A stretch of 64,000 nt of DNA from Novosphingobium sp. (GCF_025351285.1 NZ_JANXWG010000105.1:39679-103678), one strand, 5' to 3'. Shown: positions 16,521 to 24,595, counted from the stretch's first letter. The notes: generated by a model from the sequence alone, not told the origin. Made by a program: numbers and translations.

Positions 16521-17771
16521 TCAGATCGCCCCGACTTTCGCCCCGGCGCACTGGAACATGCCGAGGATCGTCTGGACTTGTTCGGCCGTATGCTCGGCAC
16601 AGAGTGAACAGCGCAGCAAGGTCATGCCTGCGGGCGTCGCCGGCGGGCGCGCCAGGTTGACGTAGAGCCCTTCGTGCAGCAGCGCTTCCCACATCGCCGC
16701 ACCGCGCTCCAGATCGGGCATGATCACCGAGATGATCGCGCTTTGCGGGGTTTCAGTGCCGAGCTTGAAGCCCATTTCGCGCAACCCTTTGTGCAGCGTG
16801 CGCGAATTTTCCCACAAGTGCGCGCGCTTGTTCGATCCGTGCATCAGCTTGCGGATCGAGGTGGCGGCGGTGGCGACCACGCTCGGCGGCAGGCTGGCGG
16901 TGAACACGTAAGGCCGGCACACCAGCCGCATGATCTCGAACTTGGGGTGGTTGGAAACGCAGAAGCCGCCGACCGTGCCGACCGACTTCGAAAACGTGCC
17001 GATCACGAAATCGACCTGGTCCAACACGCCTTGGTCCTCGGCCACGCCGCGGCCGTTGGGGCCGATGAAGCCCATAGAATGCGCTTCATCCACCAGCACC
17101 ATCGCGCCATTGGCCTTGGCGATTGCGATCATTTCCGTCAGCGGCGCGATGTCGCCCAGCATCGAATAGACGCCTTCCAGGATCACCAGCTTGCCCGCCC
17201 CTTCGGGGATGCGCTTGAGGCGCTTTTCCATCGCCTCGATGTCGTTGTGACGGAACGGCACGACTTCGGCATCGCCCAGCTTGCACCCGTCCCAGATCGA
17301 GGCGTGGCTATCGATGTCGAGCACGATGTAATCGCCCTTGCCGGCGATCGTGCTGATTATGCCCAGGTTGGCCTGGTAGCCGGTGGCAAACACCATGGCA
17401 TGGTCCATGGCGTAGAAGTCCTTGAGCGCCTGTTCGACCGCCTTGTGACCGGCATAAGTGCCGTTCAACACCCGGCTTCCGGTGGTGCCAGCGCCGAAAT
17501 CGTCGAGCGCCTCCTTGCCCGCCGCGATGACGTCGGGGTCGAAGGTCATGCCCATATAGTTGTAGGTGCCGAGCAGGATGGTTTCGCGCCCGTTGCATAC
17601 CGCCACGGTGGGCGACAGCACGCGCTGCATGACCAGCCCGAACGGGTCTTCCATGCCGGCCGAGAGCAGTGCACGGCGCTGTTCGATCAGCCCATCGAAC
17701 TTGCTGAAAAGATCGCCTTTTTCGCCTGTCGGCATGACCGGACGGTCTACTTCGTCGATACCTTCGCTCAT
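16521..17771 (-). CDS. spt: Serine palmitoyltransferase
   Basis: A 416-residue PLP enzyme of the alpha-oxoamine synthase family, near-identical in layout to Sphingomonas paucimobilis SPT (about 420 residues). It condenses L-serine with a long-chain acyl thioester to 3-ketosphinganine, the first step of sphingolipid synthesis. PLP lysine is Lys262 in GTFSKSVGTVGG; His156 (DSHAS) stacks on the cofactor; Asp228/His231 are in VDEAHSMGFIG. The soluble bacterial form lacks a membrane anchor, as here. An acyl carrier protein gene lies 10 bases upstream, supporting acyl-ACP as donor, and distinguishing it from KBL or BioF paralogues. Confidence 0.94.
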   Translation of the reverse strand: MSEGIDEVDRPVMPTGEKGDLFSKFDGLIEQRRALLSAGMEDPFGLVMQRVLSPTVAVCNGRETILLGTYNYMGMTFDPDVIAAGKEALDDFGAGTTGSRVLNGTYAGHKAVEQALKDFYAMDHAMVFATGYQANLGIISTIAGKGDYIVLDIDSHASIWDGCKLGDAEVVPFRHNDIEAMEKRLKRIPEGAGKLVILEGVYSMLGDIAPLTEMIAIAKANGAMVLVDEAHSMGFIGPNGRGVAEDQGVLDQVDFVIGTFSKSVGTVGGFCVSNHPKFEIMRLVCRPYVFTASLPPSVVATAATSIRKLMHGSNKRAHLWENSRTLHKGLREMGFKLGTETPQSAIISVIMPDLERGAAMWEALLHEGLYVNLARPPATPAGMTLLRCSLCAEHTAEQVQTILGMFQCAGAKVGAI

Positions 17772-17781
17772 CGGTTTTCCT

Positions 17782-18021
17782 TCAGCCCTGCAGGTTGACG
17801 ACAGAGTCGATCAACTGGCCGTAAGTCTCGATTTCGGCCTGCTGGTTCATTGTGATGATGATGTCGAATTCGTCCTCGATCGCGGCGACAAAGTCCATCA
17901 CCGTCAGGCTGTCCCATTCGAGATCGCCGGCGAAAGACGTGGAATCGTCGATTGTTACGGCCTTCTTATTGAAGGGTTCGATCACTTCGGCGATGCGAGC
18001 GGCGGTTGCGGCGCGATCCAT
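17782..18021 (-). CDS. acpR: Sphingolipid acyl carrier protein (AcpR-type)
   Basis: A 79-residue acyl carrier protein with phosphopantetheine attachment Ser38 in EWDSLTVMDF. Helix III region (DEFDIIITMNQQAEIETYGQLIDSV) is complete. Its place immediately ahead of spt matches the dedicated ACP (AcpR) of Caulobacter and Sphingomonas, which delivers acyl chains to serine palmitoyltransferase. It differs from the housekeeping AcpP in having EWDSL rather than DSLDTVELVM. Confidence 0.87.
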   Translation of the reverse strand: MDRAATAARIAEVIEPFNKKAVTIDDSTSFAGDLEWDSLTVMDFVAAIEDEFDIIITMNQQAEIETYGQLIDSVVNLQG

Positions 18022-18225
18022 TGGTCAAATTCTCCTGAGCGCAGCCTGCTGCTTTATTCGCACGGTGCCGTGTTGCAAGGGCAGGGGCTGCTGATCGATC
18101 GCCACTGCCGAACAAATGCGGCCGAAAAGCGGCTGTGCGAGCGGCTTGTCAAGTGTTACGGTTTCGTGTCATTCGGGCGACAACAACGATCGGGCGCTGC
18201 AACCAATTCATCCCTGGGGGAAAAC

Positions 18226-18828
18226 GTGGCAGACCAGCCCGATCCGATCGCCGTTGTTGAACCATCCGCGCGTCCATTGGCAACGCCATCGATGCCATCG
18301 CCGACCGGGTTTTCCAACCACGCGATCCATCTTGTCCGCACTTCACAGCAGATCAACCTGACGCTGAGCCAGATGGCCGATGCCAAGGCGTCGATCCTGA
18401 TGGGTGCCACTTTCCTGGTGTTCACGATCTCGGTCGGCCAGGCGAAGAACGGTTCGTTGCCGCTACCGCTTGGTGTGCTGGCATTTTTCGCTTTCTTGTC
18501 AGCGCTTTGCGCGGTGTTTGCGGTGCTGCCCTCGATCAGCGGGCCGGGCAAGAGCAACCCCGCGGGCGCCAATCCCAACAAGCTGTTCTTCGGATATTTC
18601 GCTTATATGGACGAAGCCGAATGGACCGATTCCATCCTGTCCGAACTGCACTCTGACGAGACCGTGTTCCGCACGATGCTGCACGATATCTACCAGAACG
18701 GGCAGGTCATGCAGCGCAAGAAGTACCGCTACCTGGGCTTTGCCTATCGCATCTTCATGATCGGCCTTTGCGCCACGGTGCTGACCTTCATGGCAGAACG
18801 CGTCTACTATCTGAGCATCGCGCACTGA
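18226..18828 (+). CDS. Pycsar-effector-like (DUF5706/PycTM) membrane protein
   Basis: A 200-residue protein from a GTG at 18226 with a strong GGGGGA ribosome site five bases upstream. Residues about 40-110 carry the PycTM pattern: QQINLTLSQMADAKASILMGATFLVFTIS (helix plus first membrane span), a second span GVLAFFAFLSALCAVFAVLP, a cytoplasmic part with FFGYFAYMDEAEWTDSI and IYQNGQVMQRKKYRYLGFAYRIFM, and a last span. Known PycTM proteins are cCMP/cUMP-triggered membrane effectors of Pycsar antiphage systems. No nucleotide cyclase lies next to it, so it may be a housekeeping relative; it stands alone between acpR and divK. Confidence 0.72.
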   Translation: MADQPDPIAVVEPSARPLATPSMPSPTGFSNHAIHLVRTSQQINLTLSQMADAKASILMGATFLVFTISVGQAKNGSLPLPLGVLAFFAFLSALCAVFAVLPSISGPGKSNPAGANPNKLFFGYFAYMDEAEWTDSILSELHSDETVFRTMLHDIYQNGQVMQRKKYRYLGFAYRIFMIGLCATVLTFMAERVYYLSIAH

Positions 18829-18861
18829 TCCTGCAATGCAGGTGCAACGCCATCGCTCGCC

Positions 18862-19224
18862 TCAAATCAGCTTGCGCACCGCCACCATGAACGGCGCGAT
18901 CGATACCGGCTTGGCCAGGTAACCTTCCGCTCCGGCATCGCGGATGCGCTCCTCGTCGCCTTTTCCGGCATAGGCCGTCACTGCCAGCACGGGAATGGCA
19001 CGCAGGTCCTTGTCGGCCTTCATCGCCTCGATCAGTTCCAGCCCCGAGATGTTGGGCATCTGGATGTCCATGATGACCAGGTTGGGCACGAAATTGCGCG
19101 CGCGTTCGATCGCTTCACGCCCATCGGCCACCGGTTCGACCGCGAAGCCGTTGGCGCTGAGCAAATCGCAGAACAATTTGCGGTTGAGGTCGTTGTCCTC
19201 GACAACCAGAATTCTTTTTGCCAT
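18862..19224 (-). CDS. divK: Single-domain response regulator DivK
   Basis: A 120-residue CheY-like receiver without an output domain. The acidic pocket is ED (9-10), phosphorylation site Asp53 (NLVIMDIQMPN), Thr/Ser in LAVTAYAGKGDEERIRDAGAEGYLAKPVS with the conserved lysine. EDNDLNRKLFCDLL and the KGDEERIR segment closely match Caulobacter DivK, which signals through PleC/DivJ and DivL to control CtrA and cell polarity. It stands alone, and is divergent from the DUF3572 gene. Confidence 0.87.
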   Translation of the reverse strand: MAKRILVVEDNDLNRKLFCDLLSANGFAVEPVADGREAIERARNFVPNLVIMDIQMPNISGLELIEAMKADKDLRAIPVLAVTAYAGKGDEERIRDAGAEGYLAKPVSIAPFMVAVRKLI

Positions 19225-19302
19225 CGCGTTTCCAGCAGGGCGTGTTGCTCTGCATGCCGTGCTCTATTGGCCCGGAACGGCGCTGACAATCAAGGAACCG
19301 GC

Positions 19303-19328
19303 AATCTCTGCCTCCCAATCTCTGCCTC
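19303..19328 (+). repeat. 12-bp direct repeat ahead of the DUF3572 gene
   Basis: The sequence aatctctgcctc occurs at 19303-19314 and again at 19317-19328, a 14-base period, ending 13 bases before the ATG at 19342. It could be a tandem protein-binding site or a chance slippage duplication. Confidence 0.5.
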
Positions 19329-19341
19329 AGGTGCAAATGTG

Positions 19342-19602
19342 ATGAAGCCGGCTTCCCCAGATCCGCAGGCGCTGGCGCTCTCCGCGCTCGGCTGGATACT
19401 CGGCGATTCCTCGCGGGCTGATCGTTTGCTGGCCTTGACCGGGATCACGCCCGACGATCTGCGCTCGGGCCTTGGCAATCCTGCGATCCTTGGGGCGGTG
19501 CTCGATTTCCTGTTGGGCAACGAGCATGACCTCGTCGACGCGGCCGACGCGCTCGACGTCGCGCCGCAATCGTTCGCCACCGCGCGGGAGCATTTGTCGT
19601 GA
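19342..19602 (+). CDS. DUF3572 family protein
   Basis: An 86-residue helical protein from the ATG at 19342. The blocks ALALSALGWILGDSSRADRLLALTGITPDDLR and LGAVLDFLLGNEHDLVDAADAL match the DUF3572 family, short alphaproteobacterial proteins of unknown role. The HAD-family gene begins in the overlapping GTGA at its stop, the first link in a run of coupled genes to 22630. Confidence 0.8.
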   Translation: MKPASPDPQALALSALGWILGDSSRADRLLALTGITPDDLRSGLGNPAILGAVLDFLLGNEHDLVDAADALDVAPQSFATAREHLS

Positions 19603-20249
19603 GCCGCCCGCTGGTCATCACCGATTGCGATGAGGTGCTGCTGCACATGGTTGCACCGTTCCGCGATTGGTTGGGCGAAGTCCACGGTATCGATTTCTCG
19701 ATGAAGAACAGCGATTGGGGCAATGCACTGACCTATCGGGATGCGCGCGGGCAAGTCGAACCCAAGGAAATCTGGCAGCTTCTCAACGGCTTCTTCGATA
19801 GCGAGATGTATCGGCAGAAGCCGATCGTGGGAGCGGTCGAGAGCATGACGCGGCTGGGCGAGCACGCCGACGTGGTGGTCCTGACCAATCTGAACGACCA
19901 TCGCCAGGAAGCGCGGGCGCAGCAATTGCGCGATGTCGGGCTGCCGTTGCGCGTGTTCACCAACCAGGGGCCCAAGGGTCCAGCGCTGAAAGCCATTCTC
20001 GACGAATATCAGCCGTCGCGCGCGGTGTTCATCGACGATCTGCCGCAGCACCACGATTCGGTCGGGCAACTGACCCCCGAGGTCATGCGGCTGCATTTGT
20101 GCGGCGAACCGCTGCTGGCGCCGCACATTTCCTGCGCGCATCTGGCCGGCCACGCCCATGCGCGGATCGATACCTGGGAACACGCGCTGCCGTGGCTGCT
20201 CGACACCATCGGCGCCCCGATTGACGCAAGCGAGGAGACCAAGCGATGA
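19599..20249 (+). CDS. HAD-superfamily hydrolase
   Basis: A 216-residue HAD-fold protein from a GTG overlapping the previous stop. The nucleophile motif is ITDCDEVL, with the two aspartates; motif II is VVVLTNLND; the motif III lysine is in GPKGPALKAIL and motif IV is AVFIDDLPQHHDS. An intact catalytic set implies a phosphatase or related phosphohydrolase, substrate unknown. It is translationally coupled to DUF3572 upstream and to RidA downstream (ATGA). Confidence 0.75.
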   Translation: MSRPLVITDCDEVLLHMVAPFRDWLGEVHGIDFSMKNSDWGNALTYRDARGQVEPKEIWQLLNGFFDSEMYRQKPIVGAVESMTRLGEHADVVVLTNLNDHRQEARAQQLRDVGLPLRVFTNQGPKGPALKAILDEYQPSRAVFIDDLPQHHDSVGQLTPEVMRLHLCGEPLLAPHISCAHLAGHAHARIDTWEHALPWLLDTIGAPIDASEETKR

Positions 20250-20728
20250 CCCCCGAAATCACCGACGCCGTAACCGCGAAACTGGCCGAACTCGGCCTGA
20301 CTCTGCCGCAGGCGGCCGCACCCGTCGCGGCTTATGTCCCGACGGTCGAGGTGGGTGGCTTGCTTCATGTGTCGGGCCAATTGCCGTTTGTCGACGGGCA
20401 CCTGGTGCGCGGCACCCTGGGCAAGGACGTCTCGCTGGAGCAAGGCCAGGCGGCGGCGCAGGCTTGCGCGCTGATGCTGCTGGCGCAAGTCAAGGCGGCG
20501 CTCGGCGGATCGCTCGATCGGGTTGAACGCGTGGTCAAGCTGGGCGCCTTCATCGCCTCGACCGCCGATTTCACCGACCAGCCGAAAGTCGCCAACGGCG
20601 CCTCGGAACTGATGGTGGCGGCGTTCGGCGAAGCGGGCAAGCACGCGCGCAGCGCGGTGGGCGTGCCGGTGCTCCCGCTCGGCGCGGCGGTGGAAGTCGA
20701 TGCTATATTTGCTCTACGCGCTACTTGA
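20246..20728 (+). CDS. RidA family protein (cd02199 branch)
   Basis: A 160-residue RidA/YjgF-fold protein. The pattern GLTLPQAAAPVAAYVPTVEVGGLLHVSGQLPFVDG, then GQAAAQACALMLLAQVKAALG and GAFIASTADFTDQPKVANGASELMVAAFG, is that of the longer RidA branch found widely in alphaproteobacteria. RidA proteins hydrolyse reactive enamine/imine intermediates from PLP enzymes, but this branch often lacks the active-site arginine and its role is less clear. It overlaps the GDPD gene by 29 bases. Confidence 0.85.
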   Translation: MTPEITDAVTAKLAELGLTLPQAAAPVAAYVPTVEVGGLLHVSGQLPFVDGHLVRGTLGKDVSLEQGQAAAQACALMLLAQVKAALGGSLDRVERVVKLGAFIASTADFTDQPKVANGASELMVAAFGEAGKHARSAVGVPVLPLGAAVEVDAIFALRAT

Positions 20729-21476
20729 TGCCTGGCTGATCCGGCCGCCCGAGGCCGGACGCGTGGCGTGGCTGCGCGAGGCGGATTATGCGCATCGCGG
20801 GCTGCATGGTGCAGACGGCGTTCCTGAAAACTCGCCCGCTGCGTTTGCGCGCGCGATCGCGGAAGGCCTTGGCATCGAATGCGATGTCCAGCGCACCAGC
20901 GACGGGCAGGCGGTGGTGTTCCACGATTTCGAACTCGATCGATTGACCGGCGAAAGCGGCGATGTGATCGATCACAGCGCTGCGCAATTGGGCCGGATCG
21001 TGTTGAGCGGCACCAGCGACGGCATCCCGACCCTGCAGCGCCTGCTCCAGCAAGTCGGCGGGCGCGTGCCGCTGCTGATCGAGGTCAAGTCGCGCAAGGG
21101 CTTGCGCGTGGCGCCGCTATGCCTTGCGGTGCGGCGCGTGCTCGAAGGCTATCGCGGGCCAGTGGCGGTGATGAGCTTCGATCCGCGTGTGTCGCGCTGG
21201 TTCGCCACGCATTCGCACCACGTCGTGCATGGGCTGGTGGTGAGCGAGCGGGACAAGTCTCGGTTCTTGCGCGCCTTGCGCACGCGGATGACGTTGTGGG
21301 TGGCGCGGCCCGAATTTGTCGCGTGGGACGTGCGCGATCTGCCGAGCAAGCTGGCGGCCAAGCAGCGCAAGCGCGGGCTGCCGCTGCTGACGTGGACGGT
21401 GCGCGATGATCGCCTGCGCCAGCGCGCGGAAAGATACGCCGATGCCCCGATTGCCGAAGGTGAGGGGATCGCGTGA
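20700..21476 (+). CDS. Glycerophosphodiester phosphodiesterase family protein
   Basis: A 258-residue GDPD-fold protein. The catalytic HRG is in ADYAHRGLHG, with ENSPAAFARAIAEGLGIECDVQRTSDGQAVVFHD giving the metal ligands (E, D) and second histidine. LLIEVKSRKG and LPLLTWTVRDDRLRQRA are further family motifs. It hydrolyses glycerophosphodiesters to glycerol-3-phosphate and an alcohol. A cytosolic location is likely: no signal peptide is evident, although the first ten residues are hydrophobic. Its start lies inside the end of the RidA gene. Confidence 0.88.
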   Translation: MLYLLYALLDAWLIRPPEAGRVAWLREADYAHRGLHGADGVPENSPAAFARAIAEGLGIECDVQRTSDGQAVVFHDFELDRLTGESGDVIDHSAAQLGRIVLSGTSDGIPTLQRLLQQVGGRVPLLIEVKSRKGLRVAPLCLAVRRVLEGYRGPVAVMSFDPRVSRWFATHSHHVVHGLVVSERDKSRFLRALRTRMTLWVARPEFVAWDVRDLPSKLAAKQRKRGLPLLTWTVRDDRLRQRAERYADAPIAEGEGIA

Positions 21477-22630
21477 GCTTTAGCGCGCGGATTCACGATA
21501 GCGTTGGTGCGATTGCCGCAGCCGATTGGGATGCCCTGGCCGGGACCAGCAACCCGTTCATGAGCCACACCTTTCTGACATTGCTCGAAGAATCGGGCAG
21601 CGTCGGCGGCAGGAGCGGCTGGACCCCGGTTCCGATCACGATCGACAGTTCAGGTGGCGACGGCCCCGATGGTCGCCCGATCGCCGCGCTGCCGGCTTAT
21701 CTCAAGGCGCACAGCCAGGGCGAATATGTGTTCGATCACGCCTGGGCCGATGCCTGGCATCGCGCGGGCGGGCAGTATTACCCCAAGCTCCAGATCGCGG
21801 CGCCGTTCACGCCGGCCACCGGACCGCGGTTGCTGCTGGGCGGGCGCGATGACCTTGCCGCGCCATTGATCGCTGCGGCCGAGGCGATGTGTCAGCAGAA
21901 CGAACTGTCGTCGGCGCACGCGACCTTTATCGAACCGGCGCAATTGCCGCTGTTCGAAAAGGCCGGCTGGTTGCCGCGCAGTGATTTGCAATTCCACTGG
22001 GTCAACCGCGGCTATGATAGCTTCGAGGCGTTTCTGGCAGCACTTTCATCGCGCAAACGCAAGGACTTGCGCAAGGAGCGCGCCGCCGCGCAGGAAGGGG
22101 TGGAGATCCGTGCGCTGACCGGCGATGCGATCCTGCCCGAACACTGGGACGCGTTCTGGCAGTTCTACCAGGACACCGGCGCGCGCAAATGGGGAACGCC
22201 ATACCTGACCCGCAGCGCGTTCACGCTGCTGGGCGAGCGGATGGCAGGCAAGATCCTGCTGGTGCTGGCGTTCGCGGCCGGATCAAATGGGCGCCAGGCG
22301 ATTGCCGGCGCGCTCAACTTCATCGGCGGCGATGCGCTGTACGGGCGCTATTGGGGCTCGATCGTCGACAAGCCGTTCCTGCACTTCGAGCTGTGCTATT
22401 ACCAGGCGATCGACGCCGCGATTGCATTGGGGCTGCAACGCGTCGAAGCGGGGGCGCAAGGCCAGCACAAGCTGGCGCGCGGCTATGAACCCGTTCAAAC
22501 GTGGTCAGCGCACTACATCGCCAACCCCGGTTTCCGCAGCGCGGTGTCCGATTTCCTCGAACGCGAACGCGCGGGCGTGGCTCAGGACCAGATGTGGCTG
22601 GGTGAACGCACGCCGTTCAAAAAGATTTAG
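21473..22630 (+). CDS. FemAB-like/GNAT N-acyltransferase (COG3146, DUF482)
   Basis: A 385-residue protein with a GTG start overlapping the GDPD stop. It matches the COG3146 family (predicted N-acyltransferase, peptidogalycan type): AADWDALAGTSNPFMSHTFLTLLEESGSV, ALPAYLKAHSQGEYVFDHAWADAW, YPKLQIAAPFTPATGPRLL, SSRKRKDLRKERAAA and LHFELCYYQAIDAAIALGLQRVEAGAQGQHKL. The fold is a double GNAT domain. The substrate is unknown. It ends the coupled run and is convergent with the SEL1 gene. Confidence 0.85.
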   Translation: MSFSARIHDSVGAIAAADWDALAGTSNPFMSHTFLTLLEESGSVGGRSGWTPVPITIDSSGGDGPDGRPIAALPAYLKAHSQGEYVFDHAWADAWHRAGGQYYPKLQIAAPFTPATGPRLLLGGRDDLAAPLIAAAEAMCQQNELSSAHATFIEPAQLPLFEKAGWLPRSDLQFHWVNRGYDSFEAFLAALSSRKRKDLRKERAAAQEGVEIRALTGDAILPEHWDAFWQFYQDTGARKWGTPYLTRSAFTLLGERMAGKILLVLAFAAGSNGRQAIAGALNFIGGDALYGRYWGSIVDKPFLHFELCYYQAIDAAIALGLQRVEAGAQGQHKLARGYEPVQTWSAHYIANPGFRSAVSDFLERERAGVAQDQMWLGERTPFKKI

Positions 22631-22637
22631 AGAGTTT

Positions 22638-23000
22638 TCAAGCAGCCCGGCGCGAGGCGGCGATCCATTCGCGCGCTCGGCGTTGGGCTTCGGCGATTTC
22701 GCGCGCGGTCATTTCATCCGAGATGTCGGCGCGGCAGAATCCGGCTTCCTCGTGTCCGCCGACTGCGGCCAGGTTGAACCACTTGTGCGCTTCGACCAGG
22801 TCGCTCGGCACGCCGTGGCTGCCGGTCGAATAGACCACGCCCAGGTCGAACAGCGCGCTGGTATCGCCTTGCGCGGCAGCGCCAAGGCAGGCCGCGACGA
22901 CGAGATCGTCACCGGTCATGCCGGCCGCATCGACGTCCGCAAAGGTGGCATTGGCGCGAACGCCCGTTTCGCCAACCAGTCTGATCCACGCATCACCCAT
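22638..23000 (-). CDS. SEL1-repeat protein
   Basis: A 120-residue protein from the ATG at 23000, which has a G-rich ribosome site. One clear Sel1 repeat is present (ALFDLGVVYSTGSHGVPSDLVEAHKWFNLAAVGGHEEA), flanked by a helical N-terminal half and a C-terminal helix EMTAREIAEAQRRAREWIAA. Such small Sel1 proteins are usually adaptor-like and I cannot assign a partner. Two GC-rich hairpins lie just upstream of the start. Confidence 0.78.
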   Translation of the reverse strand: MGDAWIRLVGETGVRANATFADVDAAGMTGDDLVVAACLGAAAQGDTSALFDLGVVYSTGSHGVPSDLVEAHKWFNLAAVGGHEEAGFCRADISDEMTAREIAEAQRRAREWIAASRRAA

Positions 23001-23398
23001 GTTACTCAACCCCCAGTTGTCCACCGCTTGCGGTGGCGATTTTGACAGTGCCCACCACTGCCGGTGGGGTCCCCCGCAAGGTGCCGATGCGCCTTGCCGT
23101 TGCTGCAACCTCTCCAATCAAGGTCAACAAATGGTTAACGCCTCACGGGCGCGATGCGTGTCTTCAAACCGCAACGTTCGGCTGCGCTTGAGTCTGGGGT
23201 GGTAAATCGAGCGAAAGCGAAGAAAATTTTGGCCGAACCGCGGACCGAGGAATGGCTTGTGCCGATCCGTGGGTCCACTTATAGGCCGCGCCAATGCCGT
23301 GACCCGACGGGATAACCGGCAGGGCGGGGCGAGCGATCGACAGGATCGGTCGCCAGCACGAGTTTTGTATCGCTAAGGTTGGATTAGGGAGGAGCCGT
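23001..23398. other. 398-bp intergenic region with two hairpins and the dksA leader
   Basis: No gene is supported here. Close to the SEL1 start are two inverted repeats sharing a ccacc/ggtgg stem: a perfect seven-base-pair stem at 23021-23036 with a two-base loop, and a six-base-pair stem at 23051-23068. The right half holds the candidate dksA promoter and its leader of about 110 bases. A structured RNA is possible but I recognise no known family. Confidence 0.45.
23257..23285 (+). promoter_or_regulatory. Candidate dksA promoter
   Basis: TTGTGC at 23257-23262 and TATAGG at 23280-23285 are separated by 17 bases, a reasonable sigma-70-type pair. The predicted transcript would start near 23292, leaving a leader of about 107 bases before the GTG at 23399. 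Confidence 0.4.
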
Positions 23399-23857
23399 GT
23401 GGCTTCGGTACTGGGCGATGAGATCGATATCCTGGCAAAAGCGCGACGGTCGCTGCCGGGCGAATACGTGCCGGCTGACGACGAGCCCTACATGGGCGAG
23501 GCTCAACTCGATTATTTCCGGCGGCTGCTGCTCGAATGGAAAAAGTCGATCCTGTCGGCTTCGGCTGGCACATTGCAATCGTTGCAGGACGGCCCCTTGC
23601 GCGAACCCGATCTCAACGATCGTGCGTCGAGCGAGACCGACTGGAGCATTGAATTGCGCACCCGCGATCGGCAGCGCAAGCTGATCGCCAAGATCGATTC
23701 GGCAATGCGCCGGATCGATGAAGGTGACTATGGCTTCTGCGAAGTAACCGGTGAACCGATCGGGCTCGGCCGGCTGATTGCGCGGCCGATCGCGACGATG
23801 ACGGTCGAAGCGCAAGAAGCGCATGAACGCCGCGAAAAGATTTCCCGCGACATCTGA
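23399..23857 (+). CDS. dksA: RNA polymerase-binding transcription factor DksA
   Basis: A 152-residue protein from a GTG at 23399 after a GGGAGGAG ribosome site. It has the DksA layout: YMGEAQLDYFRRLLLEWKKSIL (start of the coiled coil), DLNDRASSETDWSIELRTRDRQRKLIAKIDSAMRRI with the catalytic-tip D-x-x-D-x-A/S pattern, then DEGDYGFCEVTGEPIG. Only one of the four zinc-finger cysteines remains, as is usual for alphaproteobacterial DksA. It binds the RNA polymerase secondary channel and works with ppGpp. A strong terminator follows. Confidence 0.92.
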   Translation: MASVLGDEIDILAKARRSLPGEYVPADDEPYMGEAQLDYFRRLLLEWKKSILSASAGTLQSLQDGPLREPDLNDRASSETDWSIELRTRDRQRKLIAKIDSAMRRIDEGDYGFCEVTGEPIGLGRLIARPIATMTVEAQEAHERREKISRDI

Positions 23858-23871
23858 GCGTCTTTTTGGAC

Positions 23872-23899
23872 ATTCGCCGAAAGAGGCGAATTTCGTTTT
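23872..23899 (+). terminator. Intrinsic terminator after dksA
   Basis: A perfect seven-base-pair stem (attcgcc/ggcgaat) with a six-base loop is followed by ttcgtttt, starting 15 bases past the dksA stop. This is a standard Rho-independent terminator on the plus strand. Confidence 0.75.
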
Positions 23900-24106
23900 G
23901 CACCCGCCGCGTCCAGCTTTTCCGGTTTAAGCATTTGTTTGCCGTTCCGCTTTAGGAAACGGGCAGAGAACACGTGCGAATCAGCGGGTCTGCAATTGGT
24001 CGCAATGGTGCGGGCAAATGCCGAATCGCTGGCACGGCGCATGTTGCGCCGCTCGGCAGTACGACCGCTCGACCGGCGTTCGCGACAAGTAGGACGAACC
24101 ACGAAG

Positions 24107-24466
24107 GTGACTGACGCAGACCATCGCCACGACGGACGCGACAGCTTTTTCCTCCTCGCCGATGTGCGCCGGGTGGGTGAGGCGGATGAATATCGCGCCA
24201 AGATCCGCAACCTTTCGGCCGGGGGCTTGATGGCTGAAGGTGATATGCGCGTAACGCGCGGCCAAGCGATCGAAGTGGCCTTGCGCAATCTCGGCTGGGT
24301 CGAAGGCGTGGTGGCGTGGGTGCAGGACAACCGTTTCGGCGTGGCATTTCTAAGCGAAATCGATCCCAAACTGGCGCGCAGCCCGTTGGTTGCCGGCGAA
24401 GGCACGCCGCGCTTCGTCAAGCCCGCTGTGGCCACATATACCGCGGGACCGATGCGCAAGGTCTGA
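24107..24466 (+). CDS. PilZ domain protein
   Basis: A protein of about 119 residues with a PilZ domain: RHDGR (R-x-x-x-R) near the N-terminus and NLSAGGLMAEG (D/N-x-S-x-x-G), followed by VALRNLGWVEGVVAWVQDNRFGVAF. Both c-di-GMP-binding motifs are present. I chose the GTG at 24107 because TAGGAC lies 11 bases upstream and it starts just before the RxxxR motif; an in-frame ATG at 24005 would add 34 basic residues. It should bind c-di-GMP; no target is evident nearby. Confidence 0.75.
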   Translation: MTDADHRHDGRDSFFLLADVRRVGEADEYRAKIRNLSAGGLMAEGDMRVTRGQAIEVALRNLGWVEGVVAWVQDNRFGVAFLSEIDPKLARSPLVAGEGTPRFVKPAVATYTAGPMRKV

Positions 24467-24595
24467 CCGCGCCAACGGCGACCGCCGCCTGATTGTTCGT
24501 ATTTGTTGCCGCCGGCATCCCATCGTGATCTTTTCCGCAGGGCGATGCGGTTGCGGGCGTGACCCGCGCCGCAAGCCGCACTAGTCTGCCTGTCG

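Noticed and set aside
18832..18846. Short palindrome cctgcaatgcagg after the Pycsar-like gene as a terminator
   Set aside because: A one-base loop is not physically reasonable for a hairpin and there is no T tract.
23399..23857. DksA with three zinc-finger cysteines missing as a defective gene
   Set aside because: Alphaproteobacterial DksA proteins normally retain a single cysteine at this place, so it is ordinary.
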